From Lysinibacillus_B sp036662795 (GTDB lineage: Bacteria > Bacillota > Bacilli > Bacillales_A > Planococcaceae): 64,000 nt of DNA. Position 1 is the first letter of the stretch. Each line of letters opens with the position of its first letter. Made by a program: the position numbers and the translations under genes. The DNA lies in NCBI RefSeq assembly GCF_036662795.1, contig NZ_JBAFWZ010000008.1, positions 86,601-150,600 of the forward strand, given 5' to 3'. The notes under the pieces were generated by a model. It was not told the origin of the DNA. It saw only the letters and a list, made by a program, of their open reading frames with translations, and ran no database searches. Below are positions 8,839 through 17,049 of the stretch, piece by piece.

Positions 8839-9984
8839 CTATTTTACCATGTTTTGTACAGTTTTTCTCGTTTCGCTATCTACATGTAAAATCGTTTGTA
8901 AATCTGGTAATAAAATATTGTCATGCGCATCCATAACCCGTTCAATACATTCCTCAATTTGAAGGAATGTAATTTTCTCCTGCAGGAATAATGCGACAGC
9001 TGCCTCATTTGCCGCATTCATCGCTGTAAGCATTGTTCCACCAGTTCGCCCTGCATCATACGCAAGCTTAAGTGCCCTAAAGCGATCAAAATCAACCTCT
9101 TGGAAATGGAGCTTCCCAATTTGCGCTAAATTAAGGCGTTGTCCACCTACTAGCGGTAATCGATCAGGATAAGTTAATGCATACTGAATAGGCACGCGCA
9201 TATCTGGCGTCCCTAGCTGAGCAATGACACTCGTATCATGATATTCCACCAAGGAATGAATAATACTTTCTCGATGAAGTAAGACGTCAATTTTGTCATA
9301 CGGCATATCAAACAATACATGTGCCTCAATTACCTCTAACCCTTTATTCATCATAGTAGCCGAGTCAATTGTTATTTTTGCTCCCATTGACCAGTTCGGA
9401 TGATTCAGCGCATCCTTTACAGTAACACCTTCAAGCTCCGCACGTGTTTTATCACGGAATGAGCCCCCAGAAGCTGTTAGGATTAATCGCTCGATCGATT
9501 TAGGATTTTCCCCATTCATTGATTGATAGAGCGCGGAATGTTCGCTGTCTACCGGTAGAATAGCTGAACCGTATTTTTTCGCTTCAGCCATTACTAAATG
9601 TCCAGCTGTTACGAGTGTTTCTTTATTGGCAATTGCAATGGTTTTACTCATACGAATAGCCGCTAGAGTCGATTCTAAGCCAACACTTCCAAGTACTGCA
9701 TTAACAAGCACTGTCGATTGTGGATGTGTTGCTACTTCGACTAACCCTTTTGTCCCAAATGTAAAATGCACATTTGGAAATTCCTTAGAGAGTTGTAATG
9801 CATCGCCTTCATCCTGTACAGATACAATTTCAGGTGATAGTTGCGTAATAATTTCACGTGTTTTTTCGATGTTTTTTCCCGAGGAAAAGGCAACAAGCTG
9901 AAAATCATTCGGATTTGCAAGTAAAATATCGATTGTTTGTCTACCGATTGATCCAGTTGCACCAAGTAAACTAATCTTTTTCAA
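8839..9984 (-). CDS. dxr: 1-deoxy-D-xylulose 5-phosphate reductoisomerase
   Basis: Dxr makes 2-C-methyl-D-erythritol 4-phosphate, the first committed step of the MEP isoprenoid pathway that feeds UppS. The protein is 381 residues, the normal size. It shows an NADPH Rossmann motif GATGSIGRQTI at the N terminus, the substrate loop ITASGGSFRDK and the metal-site region PVDSEHSA. The start is TTG at 9984: it aligns with the family N terminus MKKISLLGATG, and an in-frame stop lies shortly upstream. The ribosome site (AAGGGA) is rather far from it. It sits between cdsA and rseP. Confidence 0.97.
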   Translation of the reverse strand: MKKISLLGATGSIGRQTIDILLANPNDFQLVAFSSGKNIEKTREIITQLSPEIVSVQDEGDALQLSKEFPNVHFTFGTKGLVEVATHPQSTVLVNAVLGSVGLESTLAAIRMSKTIAIANKETLVTAGHLVMAEAKKYGSAILPVDSEHSALYQSMNGENPKSIERLILTASGGSFRDKTRAELEGVTVKDALNHPNWSMGAKITIDSATMMNKGLEVIEAHVLFDMPYDKIDVLLHRESIIHSLVEYHDTSVIAQLGTPDMRVPIQYALTYPDRLPLVGGQRLNLAQIGKLHFQEVDFDRFRALKLAYDAGRTGGTMLTAMNAANEAAVALFLQEKITFLQIEECIERVMDAHDNILLPDLQTILHVDSETRKTVQNMVK

Positions 9985-10002
9985 AGCAAAGACGTCCCTT
10001 CA

Positions 10003-10800
10003 TTAATTAACGAAATGCAGTAAATGTAATAGAGGTAATACAAATAACAAACTATCAAAACGGTCTAAAATACCGCCGTGACCCGGCAATATATTGCCAG
10101 AATCCTTGACATCATAATGACGTTTTATGGCAGACTCAACTAAATCACCCATCTGACCAAAAATCGAACTAACAACCGTAGCTACGATAAGTATCAGCCA
10201 AGTTTTACCCTCAAACGGGGCAATAAACTGCATAATGACAGCTGCAATAACCGCAATGACAATTCCACCGACGAAGCCTTCGACCGTCTTGTTTGGTGAA
10301 ATTTCAGGCCATAGCTTATTTTTACCAAATTTACGTCCGGTAAAATAGGCGCCAGAGTCGGTTGTCCAAACAATTAATAGCGCAAAAATAACAAAGGCTA
10401 GCCCTGCTTCACGTGTTGCTATTAAATAATAGAACCCTAATCCAACATACAACGTACTTAAAATGACGAAGGCTACATCATCAAAGGTAAATTTATTTTT
10501 CACAAGTACTGAATACACTAATAGAAGAATAACGGCAATGAATAATAGCTCTATCTTTGAATACGTCGTTACTTTTTGTACCATTTCGGTCCATTCGCTC
10601 GGCATTAGAAGAGTTGCTGTAGCTAACAAACTTAGGACACCCGGTACAGACATAATGTGAATGCCCTTCATTCGAAGTATTTCATAAATTCCTACAAATG
10701 CAATTGCATATACTAAAATAGTAAATGGAAGTTTTCCATATATAACAAACGGGATAAATAACGCTGCTGCCACCACTCCCGTTATAATACGTTGTTTCAC
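10003..10800 (-). CDS. cdsA: Phosphatidate cytidylyltransferase (CDP-diglyceride synthase)
   Basis: CdsA activates phosphatidic acid with CTP to give CDP-diacylglycerol for phospholipid synthesis. It is 265 residues with multiple membrane helices. The C-terminal signature is GDLVESAIKRHYDVKDSG, followed by PGHGGILDRFDSL. The start is GTG at 10800 (MKQRIITGVV). It overlaps the uppS stop as GTGA and has a GGGAGAAG ribosome site inside uppS; a longer upstream frame lacks one. The four-base overlap points to translational coupling with uppS. Confidence 0.96.
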   Translation of the reverse strand: MKQRIITGVVAAALFIPFVIYGKLPFTILVYAIAFVGIYEILRMKGIHIMSVPGVLSLLATATLLMPSEWTEMVQKVTTYSKIELLFIAVILLLVYSVLVKNKFTFDDVAFVILSTLYVGLGFYYLIATREAGLAFVIFALLIVWTTDSGAYFTGRKFGKNKLWPEISPNKTVEGFVGGIVIAVIAAVIMQFIAPFEGKTWLILIVATVVSSIFGQMGDLVESAIKRHYDVKDSGNILPGHGGILDRFDSLLFVLPLLHLLHFVN

Positions 10801-11591
10801 TCTGTTTCTTCTCCCTTCAGTCCTCCATAACGGCGATTTCGACTTTGATACACTCTTATCGCCTCTAGTAAGCACTTTTCATCAAAATCTGGCCATAGTG
10901 TATCCGTAAACCAAAACTCTGTATACGCTAATTGCCATAGCATAAAATTACTTAAACGAACTTCACCACTTGTCCGAATTAAAAGGTCTGGCTCGGGTAA
11001 ATGTGCCGTCATTAGGTAGTCAGTTATACGCTCCTCCGTGATGTCCTCATAGGATAACGTACCAGCTTCAACCTCATCCATCATACTTTTCATTGCTCGA
11101 ACAATCTCATCACGGCTGCCATAGTTCATCGCAAAATTCAAAATTAATCCCGTATTGCCTTTCGTCTGATCTATTGCCGATTGCAAAGCTTTTTGCGTAT
11201 GTGCAGGCAAAGTTGATCCATCACCGATCATTTCAACTCGAATGTTACGCTCCATTAACTCTGGTAGAAAAGAGTTTAAAAATTGCCCAGGTAAACTCAT
11301 TAAAAAATCGACTTCAATTTTGGGGCGTTTCCAGTTTTCTGTTGAAAATGCATAAAGAGTTAAAATTTTCACACCTAAATCATCTGCATAACGAGTTATT
11401 TTACGAACTGTATTCATTCCTTCATGATGACCTTTTATTCGCGGCATAGCACGTTTTTTTGCCCAACGACCATTTCCGTCCATAATAATCGCAATATGTG
11501 CAGGAATACACTCATCCTTAACTAAGTCTTTTTGCTGATTAAATGATGCCTCATTTGTATTCGATTTTTTTCTAAATAGCTTATTAAACAT
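10797..11591 (-). CDS. uppS: Undecaprenyl diphosphate synthase (cis-prenyltransferase)
   Basis: UppS builds the C55 lipid carrier for peptidoglycan and teichoic acids. The 264-residue protein has the catalytic Asp in IIMDGNGRWAKKR near residue 40, then HHEGM, TLYAFSTENW, and LLIRTSGEVRLSNFMLWQ. The start at 11591 (MFNKLFRKK) follows a clear GGGGGA site; a more upstream ATG at 11633 has none. It heads the uppS-cdsA-dxr-rseP run. The frr terminator lies upstream, so it should have its own promoter; the best match (TTAACA near 11694) is weak. Confidence 0.97.
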   Translation of the reverse strand: MFNKLFRKKSNTNEASFNQQKDLVKDECIPAHIAIIMDGNGRWAKKRAMPRIKGHHEGMNTVRKITRYADDLGVKILTLYAFSTENWKRPKIEVDFLMSLPGQFLNSFLPELMERNIRVEMIGDGSTLPAHTQKALQSAIDQTKGNTGLILNFAMNYGSRDEIVRAMKSMMDEVEAGTLSYEDITEERITDYLMTAHLPEPDLLIRTSGEVRLSNFMLWQLAYTEFWFTDTLWPDFDEKCLLEAIRVYQSRNRRYGGLKGEETE

Positions 11592-11761
11592 AGTTAATTC
11601 CCCCAACTGCTTTACATTAGGACGCTTACTCATATCATAACAAAAACGGCTATGCGTGTCCTTTATTTCTTATAAAAACAAAATAGATCTGTTAATCCCA
11701 TTTACTATGTACTAGAGATATTTAAATATTCTATATTCCTTTTCTATGCTTCATGCGATAG

Positions 11762-11792
11762 AAAAAGACGTCCCGAAAGTTAGGACGCCTTA
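11762..11792 (-). terminator. Terminator after frr
   Basis: Minus-strand arms AAGGCGTCC and GGACGTCTT form nine pairs (one G-U) around a nine-base loop, followed by TTTTTC. It lies 35 bases after the frr stop and closes the pyrH-frr unit. Confidence 0.88.
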
Positions 11793-11826
11793 ATCCACAT
11801 AAAGTTCTACCGCAAGAATAGCCGTA

Positions 11827-12384
11827 TTAGACAGCTAAAATTTCTTGCTCTTTTTCTTTTGCAGTTTCGTCTACTTTAGCAATAAACTCATCTGTAAGCT
11901 TTTGAATATCGTCTCCGTAGCCACGTAGATCGTCTTCTGTAATTTCACCGTTTTTCTCAAGCTTTTTCAGATCGTCATTAGCATCACGGCGCACGTTACG
12001 AACAGCAACCTTTGCCTCTTCCGCTTCTTTTTTCACAACTTTAACTAACTCTTTACGACGTTCTTCTGTTAAAGCTGGAATCATTAATCGAATTACATTT
12101 CCGTCATTTGTAGGTGTAATTCCAATATCTGACTTCATAATTGCTTTTTCAATCTCACCTAGAATCGTTTTGTCATAAGGTGTAATAACTAGTAGACGTG
12201 CTTCTGGTACAGCTACACCCGCAAGCTGATTAATTGGTGTCGGTGCTCCGTAATAATCTACAGATATACGGTCTAGTAAAGATGCATTAGCACGCCCAGC
12301 ACGAATAGATGCTAGCTCTCGCCCAAATGCAGCAAGTGATTTTGCCATTTTTTCTTTTGCTTGATCTAAAACTTGTTTAGCCAT
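11827..12384 (-). CDS. frr: Ribosome recycling factor
   Basis: This 185-residue protein has the standard length. With EF-G it splits post-termination ribosomes. It is rich in charged helices; RAGRANASLLDRISVDYYG and LTEERRKELVKVVKKEAE are family signatures. Its ATG overlaps the pyrH stop as TAATG, so translation is probably coupled. A good GGAGG site lies inside the end of pyrH. A strong terminator follows. Confidence 0.98.
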   Translation of the reverse strand: MAKQVLDQAKEKMAKSLAAFGRELASIRAGRANASLLDRISVDYYGAPTPINQLAGVAVPEARLLVITPYDKTILGEIEKAIMKSDIGITPTNDGNVIRLMIPALTEERRKELVKVVKKEAEEAKVAVRNVRRDANDDLKKLEKNGEITEDDLRGYGDDIQKLTDEFIAKVDETAKEKEQEILAV

Positions 12385-13109
12385 TATGAATTCCTCCTAA
12401 CAACTGTTCCAATTTTTTCACCTAGTACAGCACGTTTAATATTACCTTTTTCTGTAATCGAGAACACAACTAATGGAATATCATTGTCCATACATAATGT
12501 TGAAGCTGTTGAATCCATTACTTGTAAGCCTTGCTGAATAACGTCTAAATACGTGAGTGTGTCATACTTCACCGCTGAAGCATCTACCTTAGGATCTGCA
12601 GAATATACACCATCAACATTATTTTTCGCCATTAGAATCGCATCTGCATTAATCTCTGCCGCTCGTAGTGCTGCTGTTGTATCAGTTGAGAAGAATGGGT
12701 TACCTGTTCCCGCTGCAAAAATTACAACGCGTCTTTTTTCTAAATGACGTACTGCTTTACGACGAATATATGGTTCCGCCACTTGTGTCATAACAATGGA
12801 TGATTGTACACGTGTTTCAATGTCTAATTTTTCCAATGCATCTTGTAATGCTAAAGAGTTCATAACCGTTGCAAGCATACCCATGTAGTCAGCTGAAGCA
12901 CGCTCCATGCCCATTTCGCTACCTACTTTACCGCGCCAAATGTTACCGCCACCTACTACAACCGCAACCTCAACACCTAAGTCTACAACTTCTTTTACTT
13001 CTTCAGCAACAGATTTAATAATGTCAGGCGATAACCCAAACCCTGCATCTCCAGCTAATGCTTCGCCACTTAGTTTTATTACTACTCGTTTGTATTGTGC
13101 CACACTCAT
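12384..13109 (-). CDS. pyrH: UMP kinase
   Basis: PyrH phosphorylates UMP to UDP; in bacteria it is a hexameric amino-acid-kinase-fold enzyme controlled by UTP and GTP. The protein has 241 residues with KLSGEALAGDAGFG at the N terminus, VVVGGGNIWRG, the substrate region DYMGMLATVMN, and GTGNPFFSTDTTAALRA. The start at 13109 follows GGAGGT. It is translationally coupled to frr. A small perfect inverted repeat (13141-13159) and the tsf terminator lie upstream. Confidence 0.98.
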   Translation of the reverse strand: MSVAQYKRVVIKLSGEALAGDAGFGLSPDIIKSVAEEVKEVVDLGVEVAVVVGGGNIWRGKVGSEMGMERASADYMGMLATVMNSLALQDALEKLDIETRVQSSIVMTQVAEPYIRRKAVRHLEKRRVVIFAAGTGNPFFSTDTTAALRAAEINADAILMAKNNVDGVYSADPKVDASAVKYDTLTYLDVIQQGLQVMDSTASTLCMDNDIPLVVFSITEKGNIKRAVLGEKIGTVVRRNS

Positions 13110-13183
13110 AGTAAACCTCCGTTACTCATTTATTTAAAAGGAAATAGAATACCTATTTCGCTATTATTACTGTAAATTTTCTT

Positions 13184-13216
13184 GAAAAATAGGGAACACG
13201 CAAAATGTGCTCCCTA
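13184..13216 (-). terminator. Terminator after tsf
   Basis: Minus-strand arms TAGGGAGCAC and GTGTTCCCTA pair (one G-U) around a short loop and are followed by TTTTTC. It separates tsf from pyrH. Confidence 0.87.
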
Positions 13217-13262
13217 CTGTTGCAATTGCCTTACAACTTGTAAAACAATCAATTATTTAGTA

Positions 13263-14144
13263 TTAGTTGCCTTTAAGTTGGCTCATTACTTCTTCAGCAA
13301 AGTTATCTTCACGTTTTTCGATACCTTCACCAACTGCATAACGGATGAAGCCAGTTACGTTACCACCAGTTGATTTCACGAAATCGCGAACTTTTTGATC
13401 CGAATTTTTAACGAAAGTTTGGTCAAGTAAGCAAACGTCTTCGAAGTATTTACCAAGACGACCTTCAACCATTTTAGCAACGATGTTTTCTGGTTTACCT
13501 TCGTTTAACGCTTGCTCAGTTAATACTTTACGCTCACGTTCAACTTCTTCAGCAGAAACTTCGTCACGAGATACATAAGTTGGGTTAATTGCAGCGATGT
13601 GCATAGCTACATCTTTAGCAGCAGCAGCGTCAGTAGTACCATTTAATTGAACTAATACACCGATTTTACCACCCATGTGTAAGTAAGCACCGAATGCATC
13701 TCCATCAGTTTTTGTTTTGATTTCAAAACGACGAAGAGTGATTTTTTCACCGATTGTCGCGATAGCTGTAGAAATTTGATCAGCAATTTTTACGCCGTCT
13801 TTTTCTAACTCTAAAGCTACTTCTACTGATTCTGGTTTCGCAGCTAATAATTGCTCAGCTAAAGAAGCAACCAGTACTTGGAATTTATCGTTTTTCGCAA
13901 CGAAATCAGTTTCAGCGTTTACTTCTAAAATGATTGCTTCGTTACCTTGTTCTAAAACGAAAGTAGTTCCTTCTGCAGCGATACGGTCTGCTTTTTTACC
14001 AGCAGCAGCTAAACCTTTTTCACGTAAGAAATCGATTGCAGCTTCTAAGTTACCATCTGTTTCTACAAGTGCTTTTTTGCAGTCCATCATACCTGCGCCA
14101 GTTTTTTCACGTAATTCTTTTACTAATTGAGCAGTAATTGCCAT
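13263..14144 (-). CDS. tsf: Elongation factor Ts
   Basis: EF-Ts is the guanine nucleotide exchange factor for EF-Tu. With the start at 14144 the protein is 293 residues, the usual size. The start begins MAITAQLVKELREKTGAGMM and follows GAGGAGG; a longer frame to 14228 is not supported. It has the N-terminal UBA-like helix bundle and the TDFVAKN motif that contacts EF-Tu. It lies downstream of rpsB as usual, but here a terminator and a strong promoter stand between them, so tsf can be transcribed on its own. Confidence 0.98.
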   Translation of the reverse strand: MAITAQLVKELREKTGAGMMDCKKALVETDGNLEAAIDFLREKGLAAAGKKADRIAAEGTTFVLEQGNEAIILEVNAETDFVAKNDKFQVLVASLAEQLLAAKPESVEVALELEKDGVKIADQISTAIATIGEKITLRRFEIKTKTDGDAFGAYLHMGGKIGVLVQLNGTTDAAAAKDVAMHIAAINPTYVSRDEVSAEEVERERKVLTEQALNEGKPENIVAKMVEGRLGKYFEDVCLLDQTFVKNSDQKVRDFVKSTGGNVTGFIRYAVGEGIEKREDNFAEEVMSQLKGN

Positions 14145-14216
14145 TTGAGTTTCCTCCTCGGGTATATACTTAGCTAATAATGTTGTAATAGCTTCCGTTT
14201 GACGTCTTTTGCAAGC

Positions 14217-14245
14217 ATTATAATACAAGCATAAGAATTTCTCAA
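14217..14245 (-). promoter_or_regulatory. Sigma-A-type promoter for tsf
   Basis: On the minus strand, TTGAGA (14240-14245), 17 bases, then a perfect TATAAT (14217-14222). It lies about 70 bases before the tsf start. The -35 begins at the end of the T-tract of the rpsB terminator, so the two signals are fused. Confidence 0.82.
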
Positions 14246-14285
14246 AAAAAGGTGATAAGAGGGATCATCCACTTATCACCTTTTT
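14244..14285 (-). terminator. Terminator after rpsB
   Basis: Arms GGTGATAAG and CTTATCACC pair perfectly around a 12-base loop. On the minus strand they are followed by a run of seven T. The A-run on the other side makes it look bidirectional. It separates rpsB from tsf. Confidence 0.92.
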
Positions 14286-14296
14286 GTCGTAGTGCA

Positions 14297-15022
14297 TTAC
14301 TCAGCTGCTACTACTTCTTCTACAGCTGGAGCTTCTGATTCACCTTGTTTAGACTCGATTAAAGCATCAGCCATTTTAGCAGTTAATAATTTAACAGCAC
14401 GAATAGCATCGTCGTTAGCAGGGATAACATAGTCGATTTCATCTGGGTCACAGTTTGTATCAACAATACCTACTAGAGGGATGTTTAATTTACGCGCTTC
14501 CGCAACAGCGATACGCTCTTTACGAGGGTCAACTACGAACATTACGTCCGGAATAGCTGTCATATCACGGATACCGCCTAAGAATTTAACTAGACGCTCG
14601 TGTTCTTTTTTAAGTTGGATAACTTCTTTTTTAGGAAGTACGTCGAAAGTGCCGTTTTCTTCCATTTTTTCGATTTCTTTCATACGTGCAACACGTTTTT
14701 GAATCGTACCGAAGTTAGTTAAAGTACCACCTAACCAACGTTGGTTAATATAGTAGTTACCAGAACGCTCTGCTTCTTCTTTGATAGCTTCTTGAGCTTG
14801 TTTTTTCGTACCAACGAAAAGAACTTTGCCGCCATCTTGGCCAACTTGGCGCATGAAGTCATAAGCTTCTTCTAATTTTTTTACTGTTTTTTGTAAATCG
14901 ATAATGTAGATACCGTTACGCTCAACGAAGATATATTTCTTCATTTTTGGGTTCCAACGGCGAGTTTGGTGACCGAAATGTACACCAGCTTCAAGTAATT
15001 GTTTCATTGAAATTACTGACAT
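14297..15022 (-). CDS. rpsB: 30S ribosomal protein S2
   Basis: S2 is 241 residues, typical for the family, with SVISMKQLLEAGVHFGHQTR at the N terminus and the signatures PKMKKYIFVERNGIYIIDLQ and DVMFVVDPRKERIAV. The C terminus is acidic (EAPAVEEVVAAE). The start at 15022 follows TAGGAGG. A probable promoter lies about 125 bases upstream, giving a leader long enough for the autoregulatory structure often found before rpsB. I cannot confirm that fold by eye. Confidence 0.98.
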   Translation of the reverse strand: MSVISMKQLLEAGVHFGHQTRRWNPKMKKYIFVERNGIYIIDLQKTVKKLEEAYDFMRQVGQDGGKVLFVGTKKQAQEAIKEEAERSGNYYINQRWLGGTLTNFGTIQKRVARMKEIEKMEENGTFDVLPKKEVIQLKKEHERLVKFLGGIRDMTAIPDVMFVVDPRKERIAVAEARKLNIPLVGIVDTNCDPDEIDYVIPANDDAIRAVKLLTAKMADALIESKQGESEAPAVEEVVAAE

Positions 15023-15145
15023 GAGTGTTTCCTCCTAAATGTTTGGTTTTTTTCCTCCGCATTTTTCATCTGTAACAAGCAACCCTAGTCACTAGAGCAC
15101 CACTTACTACATCAAAATGCGTGTGTATTGTTAACACCGATAGCT

Positions 15146-15175
15146 AATATAACATACGTTGTCTAGGTCATGCAA
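15146..15175 (-). promoter_or_regulatory. Candidate promoter for rpsB
   Basis: On the minus strand, TTGCAT (15170-15175), 18 bases, then TATATT (15146-15151). It begins only six bases after the swrB stop, with no terminator in between, so rpsB may also receive fla/che read-through. The leader from here to the rpsB start is about 120 bases and contains the stretch GTGCTCTAGTGAC; a ribosomal-protein leader is plausible. Confidence 0.55.
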
Positions 15176-15180
15176 CTATT

Positions 15181-15777
15181 TTACGAATGGAATTTAATTA
15201 ATAGCTCAATTTCCGTTTTCCCTTTTTGTGTTTTTTTAGCGATTTCTTCTATCGTTTTTCCTTCTTTATGTAATCGGATCACTTCCCGCTCAAACAATGA
15301 CAAGTTCGTAAATTGATCATCCTGCTCTTTTTGCTCAACAGGTAATTCTTTATTAGATAATTGATCTGTTGGTCCTTGTTGTTTATTATATGCATTTGCA
15401 GCAAAGGTTTTCGGTATAAGCGTTTTATGTGTGAGCTCTAACTGCGCTGGCTCTTTTCCCTTCAGCAACACCGATTCTAATCCTGTATTAATTCCCTGAA
15501 CAGCACTAGGCTTTGGAAGCTCCTCTACTACTGGTTGCTGAAAACTTGTCGATGAGGTAGGAGCCTGCTGAACTTTCGAAAGCTCCTTAATAAGTCTATC
15601 ATTTTCCTCTTTCAACTCCATTAAGTACGCACCAATCGAGTTATCCATTTCACGAATTACTTGATCCTGCCGAATTTCTAAATCCTTAAACCTCGCAATT
15701 TTACTGTTTAATAAAATAATTAAATAAAAGCTAATTAGCTGTAAAATAAATAGTACAATGAGTAATATTTCCACCAT
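15181..15777 (-). CDS. swrB: SwrB-like membrane-anchored flagellar assembly activator
   Basis: This 198-residue protein sits at the swrB position between sigD and rpsB. It has one N-terminal membrane helix (about 3-24), a charged coiled-coil stretch (about 30-70), a variable Pro/Gln/Ser-rich linker, and a C-terminal helix-turn-helix-like segment (LFEREVIRLHKEGKTIEEIA, about 155-175). That matches SwrB architecture; B. subtilis SwrB is 167 residues. There SwrB promotes flagellar export through the basal body and so raises SigD activity. The identification rests on position and layout. AGGAG precedes the start. The linker contains IPKTF, also found in the neighbouring 102-residue protein. Confidence 0.8.
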   Translation of the reverse strand: MVEILLIVLFILQLISFYLIILLNSKIARFKDLEIRQDQVIREMDNSIGAYLMELKEENDRLIKELSKVQQAPTSSTSFQQPVVEELPKPSAVQGINTGLESVLLKGKEPAQLELTHKTLIPKTFAANAYNKQQGPTDQLSNKELPVEQKEQDDQFTNLSLFEREVIRLHKEGKTIEEIAKKTQKGKTEIELLIKFHS

Positions 15778-15785
15778 TGTTTCTC

Positions 15786-16094
15786 CTATCCGCTAAAATC
15801 AATAAAGTTCCCTTTAAATGGATGTTTCGCTGTTTGTTTTTCTTGCTCTTTATCCTTTTTTTTCGATAGCATCGATTGGTTGCTAGCATTTCCTTCACGC
15901 TCTTCTTCCTCAGAAATAGCATCCATATCTTCCGTATCATTTACCGCTAATTGCTTCCGTTCAATTTCTTTCTTCAATGCTTCATTGGCATTCATTTGCT
16001 GGTGGATTGTATTTTGTTGATGTTGATCTGCAATTTTACCTGCATCAAATGTTTTAGGAATAGCAATTTGTAATTCTATACCTTTTAAACTCAT
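15786..16094 (-). CDS. Uncharacterised hydrophilic protein between sigD and swrB
   Basis: I do not recognise this 102-residue protein. It starts MSLKGIELQIAIPKTFDAG, is very rich in Glu, Lys and Gln in the middle (about 35-90, likely helical or disordered), and ends HPFKGNFIDFSG. It has no signal peptide or membrane helix. The ATG at 16094 follows an excellent AGGAGG at seven-base spacing. The gene lies 11 bases after sigD and 8 before swrB, so it is an operon member. The conserved-looking ends around a variable middle suggest a short binding peptide at each end. A role with SigD or SwrB is only a guess from position. Confidence 0.8.
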   Translation of the reverse strand: MSLKGIELQIAIPKTFDAGKIADQHQQNTIHQQMNANEALKKEIERKQLAVNDTEDMDAISEEEEREGNASNQSMLSKKKDKEQEKQTAKHPFKGNFIDFSG

Positions 16095-16105
16095 CTTCAA
16101 CCCTC

Positions 16106-16879
16106 CTAAACATTCATCATTTCAGAAGATAATAATTTTCGTAGTTTAAATAATGCCTTCGAATGAATTTGTGAAATCCTTGATGTGGAAAGCTCTAGCA
16201 TCTCACCAATCTCTGTTAGTGTTAGCTCTTCCGTATAAAACAAACTAAGAACGAGTTGCTCCTTTTCATTTAGCTTTTCAATATTTTGGGCTAAATCTGC
16301 TAATAACTCTGAGTGAATAATTTCTTGCTCAGGAGTTCTCGAATTATCATCCCGAATAACAAAGGCCTTCGCTTCCAATTCTTCTTGGTCCTGTTGCTGT
16401 TCATTTATCGAAAGTACATTTGAGAAGAAATGTTCTTGTACTGTTTGGTACACCTCTTCAACGGGTAAATTCATATGGTCTGCTAACTCTTCAGGTGTTG
16501 CATGTCGCATTAATTTTTGTTCTAATTGTTCAATTTGAGCCTCGAGCTTTTTCGCCTTTTCTCGAGCAGTTCTTGGTAACCAATCTTCTTTTCTTAAACC
16601 ATCAATAATAGCGCCACGAACACGAAATGAAGCATAGGTGTCGAATTTCAAATCTCTATTTATATCAAATTTATTAAGCGCATCAAATAACCCCATCATC
16701 CCTAAGCTAACTAAGTCATCTCTTGAAACATTTTTAGGTAAACCTGCACCGATTCGTTGCACATGATAGGAAACAAGTGACTTATATTTTTTCACTAATA
16801 TGTCGCCTGCTTGTGGATCCCGATTGTTAATCCAGCTATTCCAAAGTTTTTGTTCATCATTTAGAATTGATTGTGTCAC
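16106..16879 (-). CDS. sigD: Flagellar RNA polymerase sigma factor SigD (FliA family)
   Basis: SigD directs RNA polymerase to late flagellar, chemotaxis and autolysin genes. It is 257 residues. Region 2 includes RDDLVSLGMMGLFDALNKFD and the -10 recognition part KFDTYASFRVRGAIIDGLR. Region 4 carries the helix-turn-helix LTEIGEMLELSTSRISQIHS near the C terminus. The start is GTG at 16879 with a GAGAGGTGG site. Unlike the tightly packed genes before it, sigD is preceded by 170 bases containing a terminator and an extended -10 promoter, so its level may not depend only on the long fla/che transcript. Confidence 0.97.
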   Translation of the reverse strand: MTQSILNDEQKLWNSWINNRDPQAGDILVKKYKSLVSYHVQRIGAGLPKNVSRDDLVSLGMMGLFDALNKFDINRDLKFDTYASFRVRGAIIDGLRKEDWLPRTAREKAKKLEAQIEQLEQKLMRHATPEELADHMNLPVEEVYQTVQEHFFSNVLSINEQQQDQEELEAKAFVIRDDNSRTPEQEIIHSELLADLAQNIEKLNEKEQLVLSLFYTEELTLTEIGEMLELSTSRISQIHSKALFKLRKLLSSEMMNV

Positions 16880-16918
16880 CCGTATCCACCTCTCTTTGAA
16901 ACAAATATTACTACCTAT

Positions 16919-16946
16919 ATTATAGCAAATAGAATACTATTTTACA
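16919..16946 (-). promoter_or_regulatory. Extended -10 promoter for sigD
   Basis: On the minus strand, TGC precedes a perfect TATAAT (-10 at 16919-16924), the extended -10 form that tolerates a poor -35. The best -35, TGTAAA at 16941-16946, has 16-base spacing and three matches. It lies 40 bases before the sigD start and downstream of the terminator at 17005-17032. It does not fit the SigD consensus, so it would be read by the housekeeping sigma factor. Confidence 0.7.
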
Positions 16947-17004
16947 CACGCACCAATAGGACTAAATGTTTTTTAAGATATTATAAAAATACAATAAAAA
17001 CACG

Positions 17005-17032
17005 AAAAAAGAGCCGATTTGTCGACTCTTTT
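17005..17032 (-). terminator. Terminator within the fla/che locus, before sigD
   Basis: Minus-strand arms AAAAGAGTCGA and CGGCTCTTTT pair around a short loop, and the second arm ends in TTTTTT. It lies 18 bases after the stop of the membrane-protein gene that follows cheD. It would end much of the 26-kb fla/che transcript before sigD. Confidence 0.85.
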
Positions 17033-17049
17033 CAAATTTTTATCTATAA

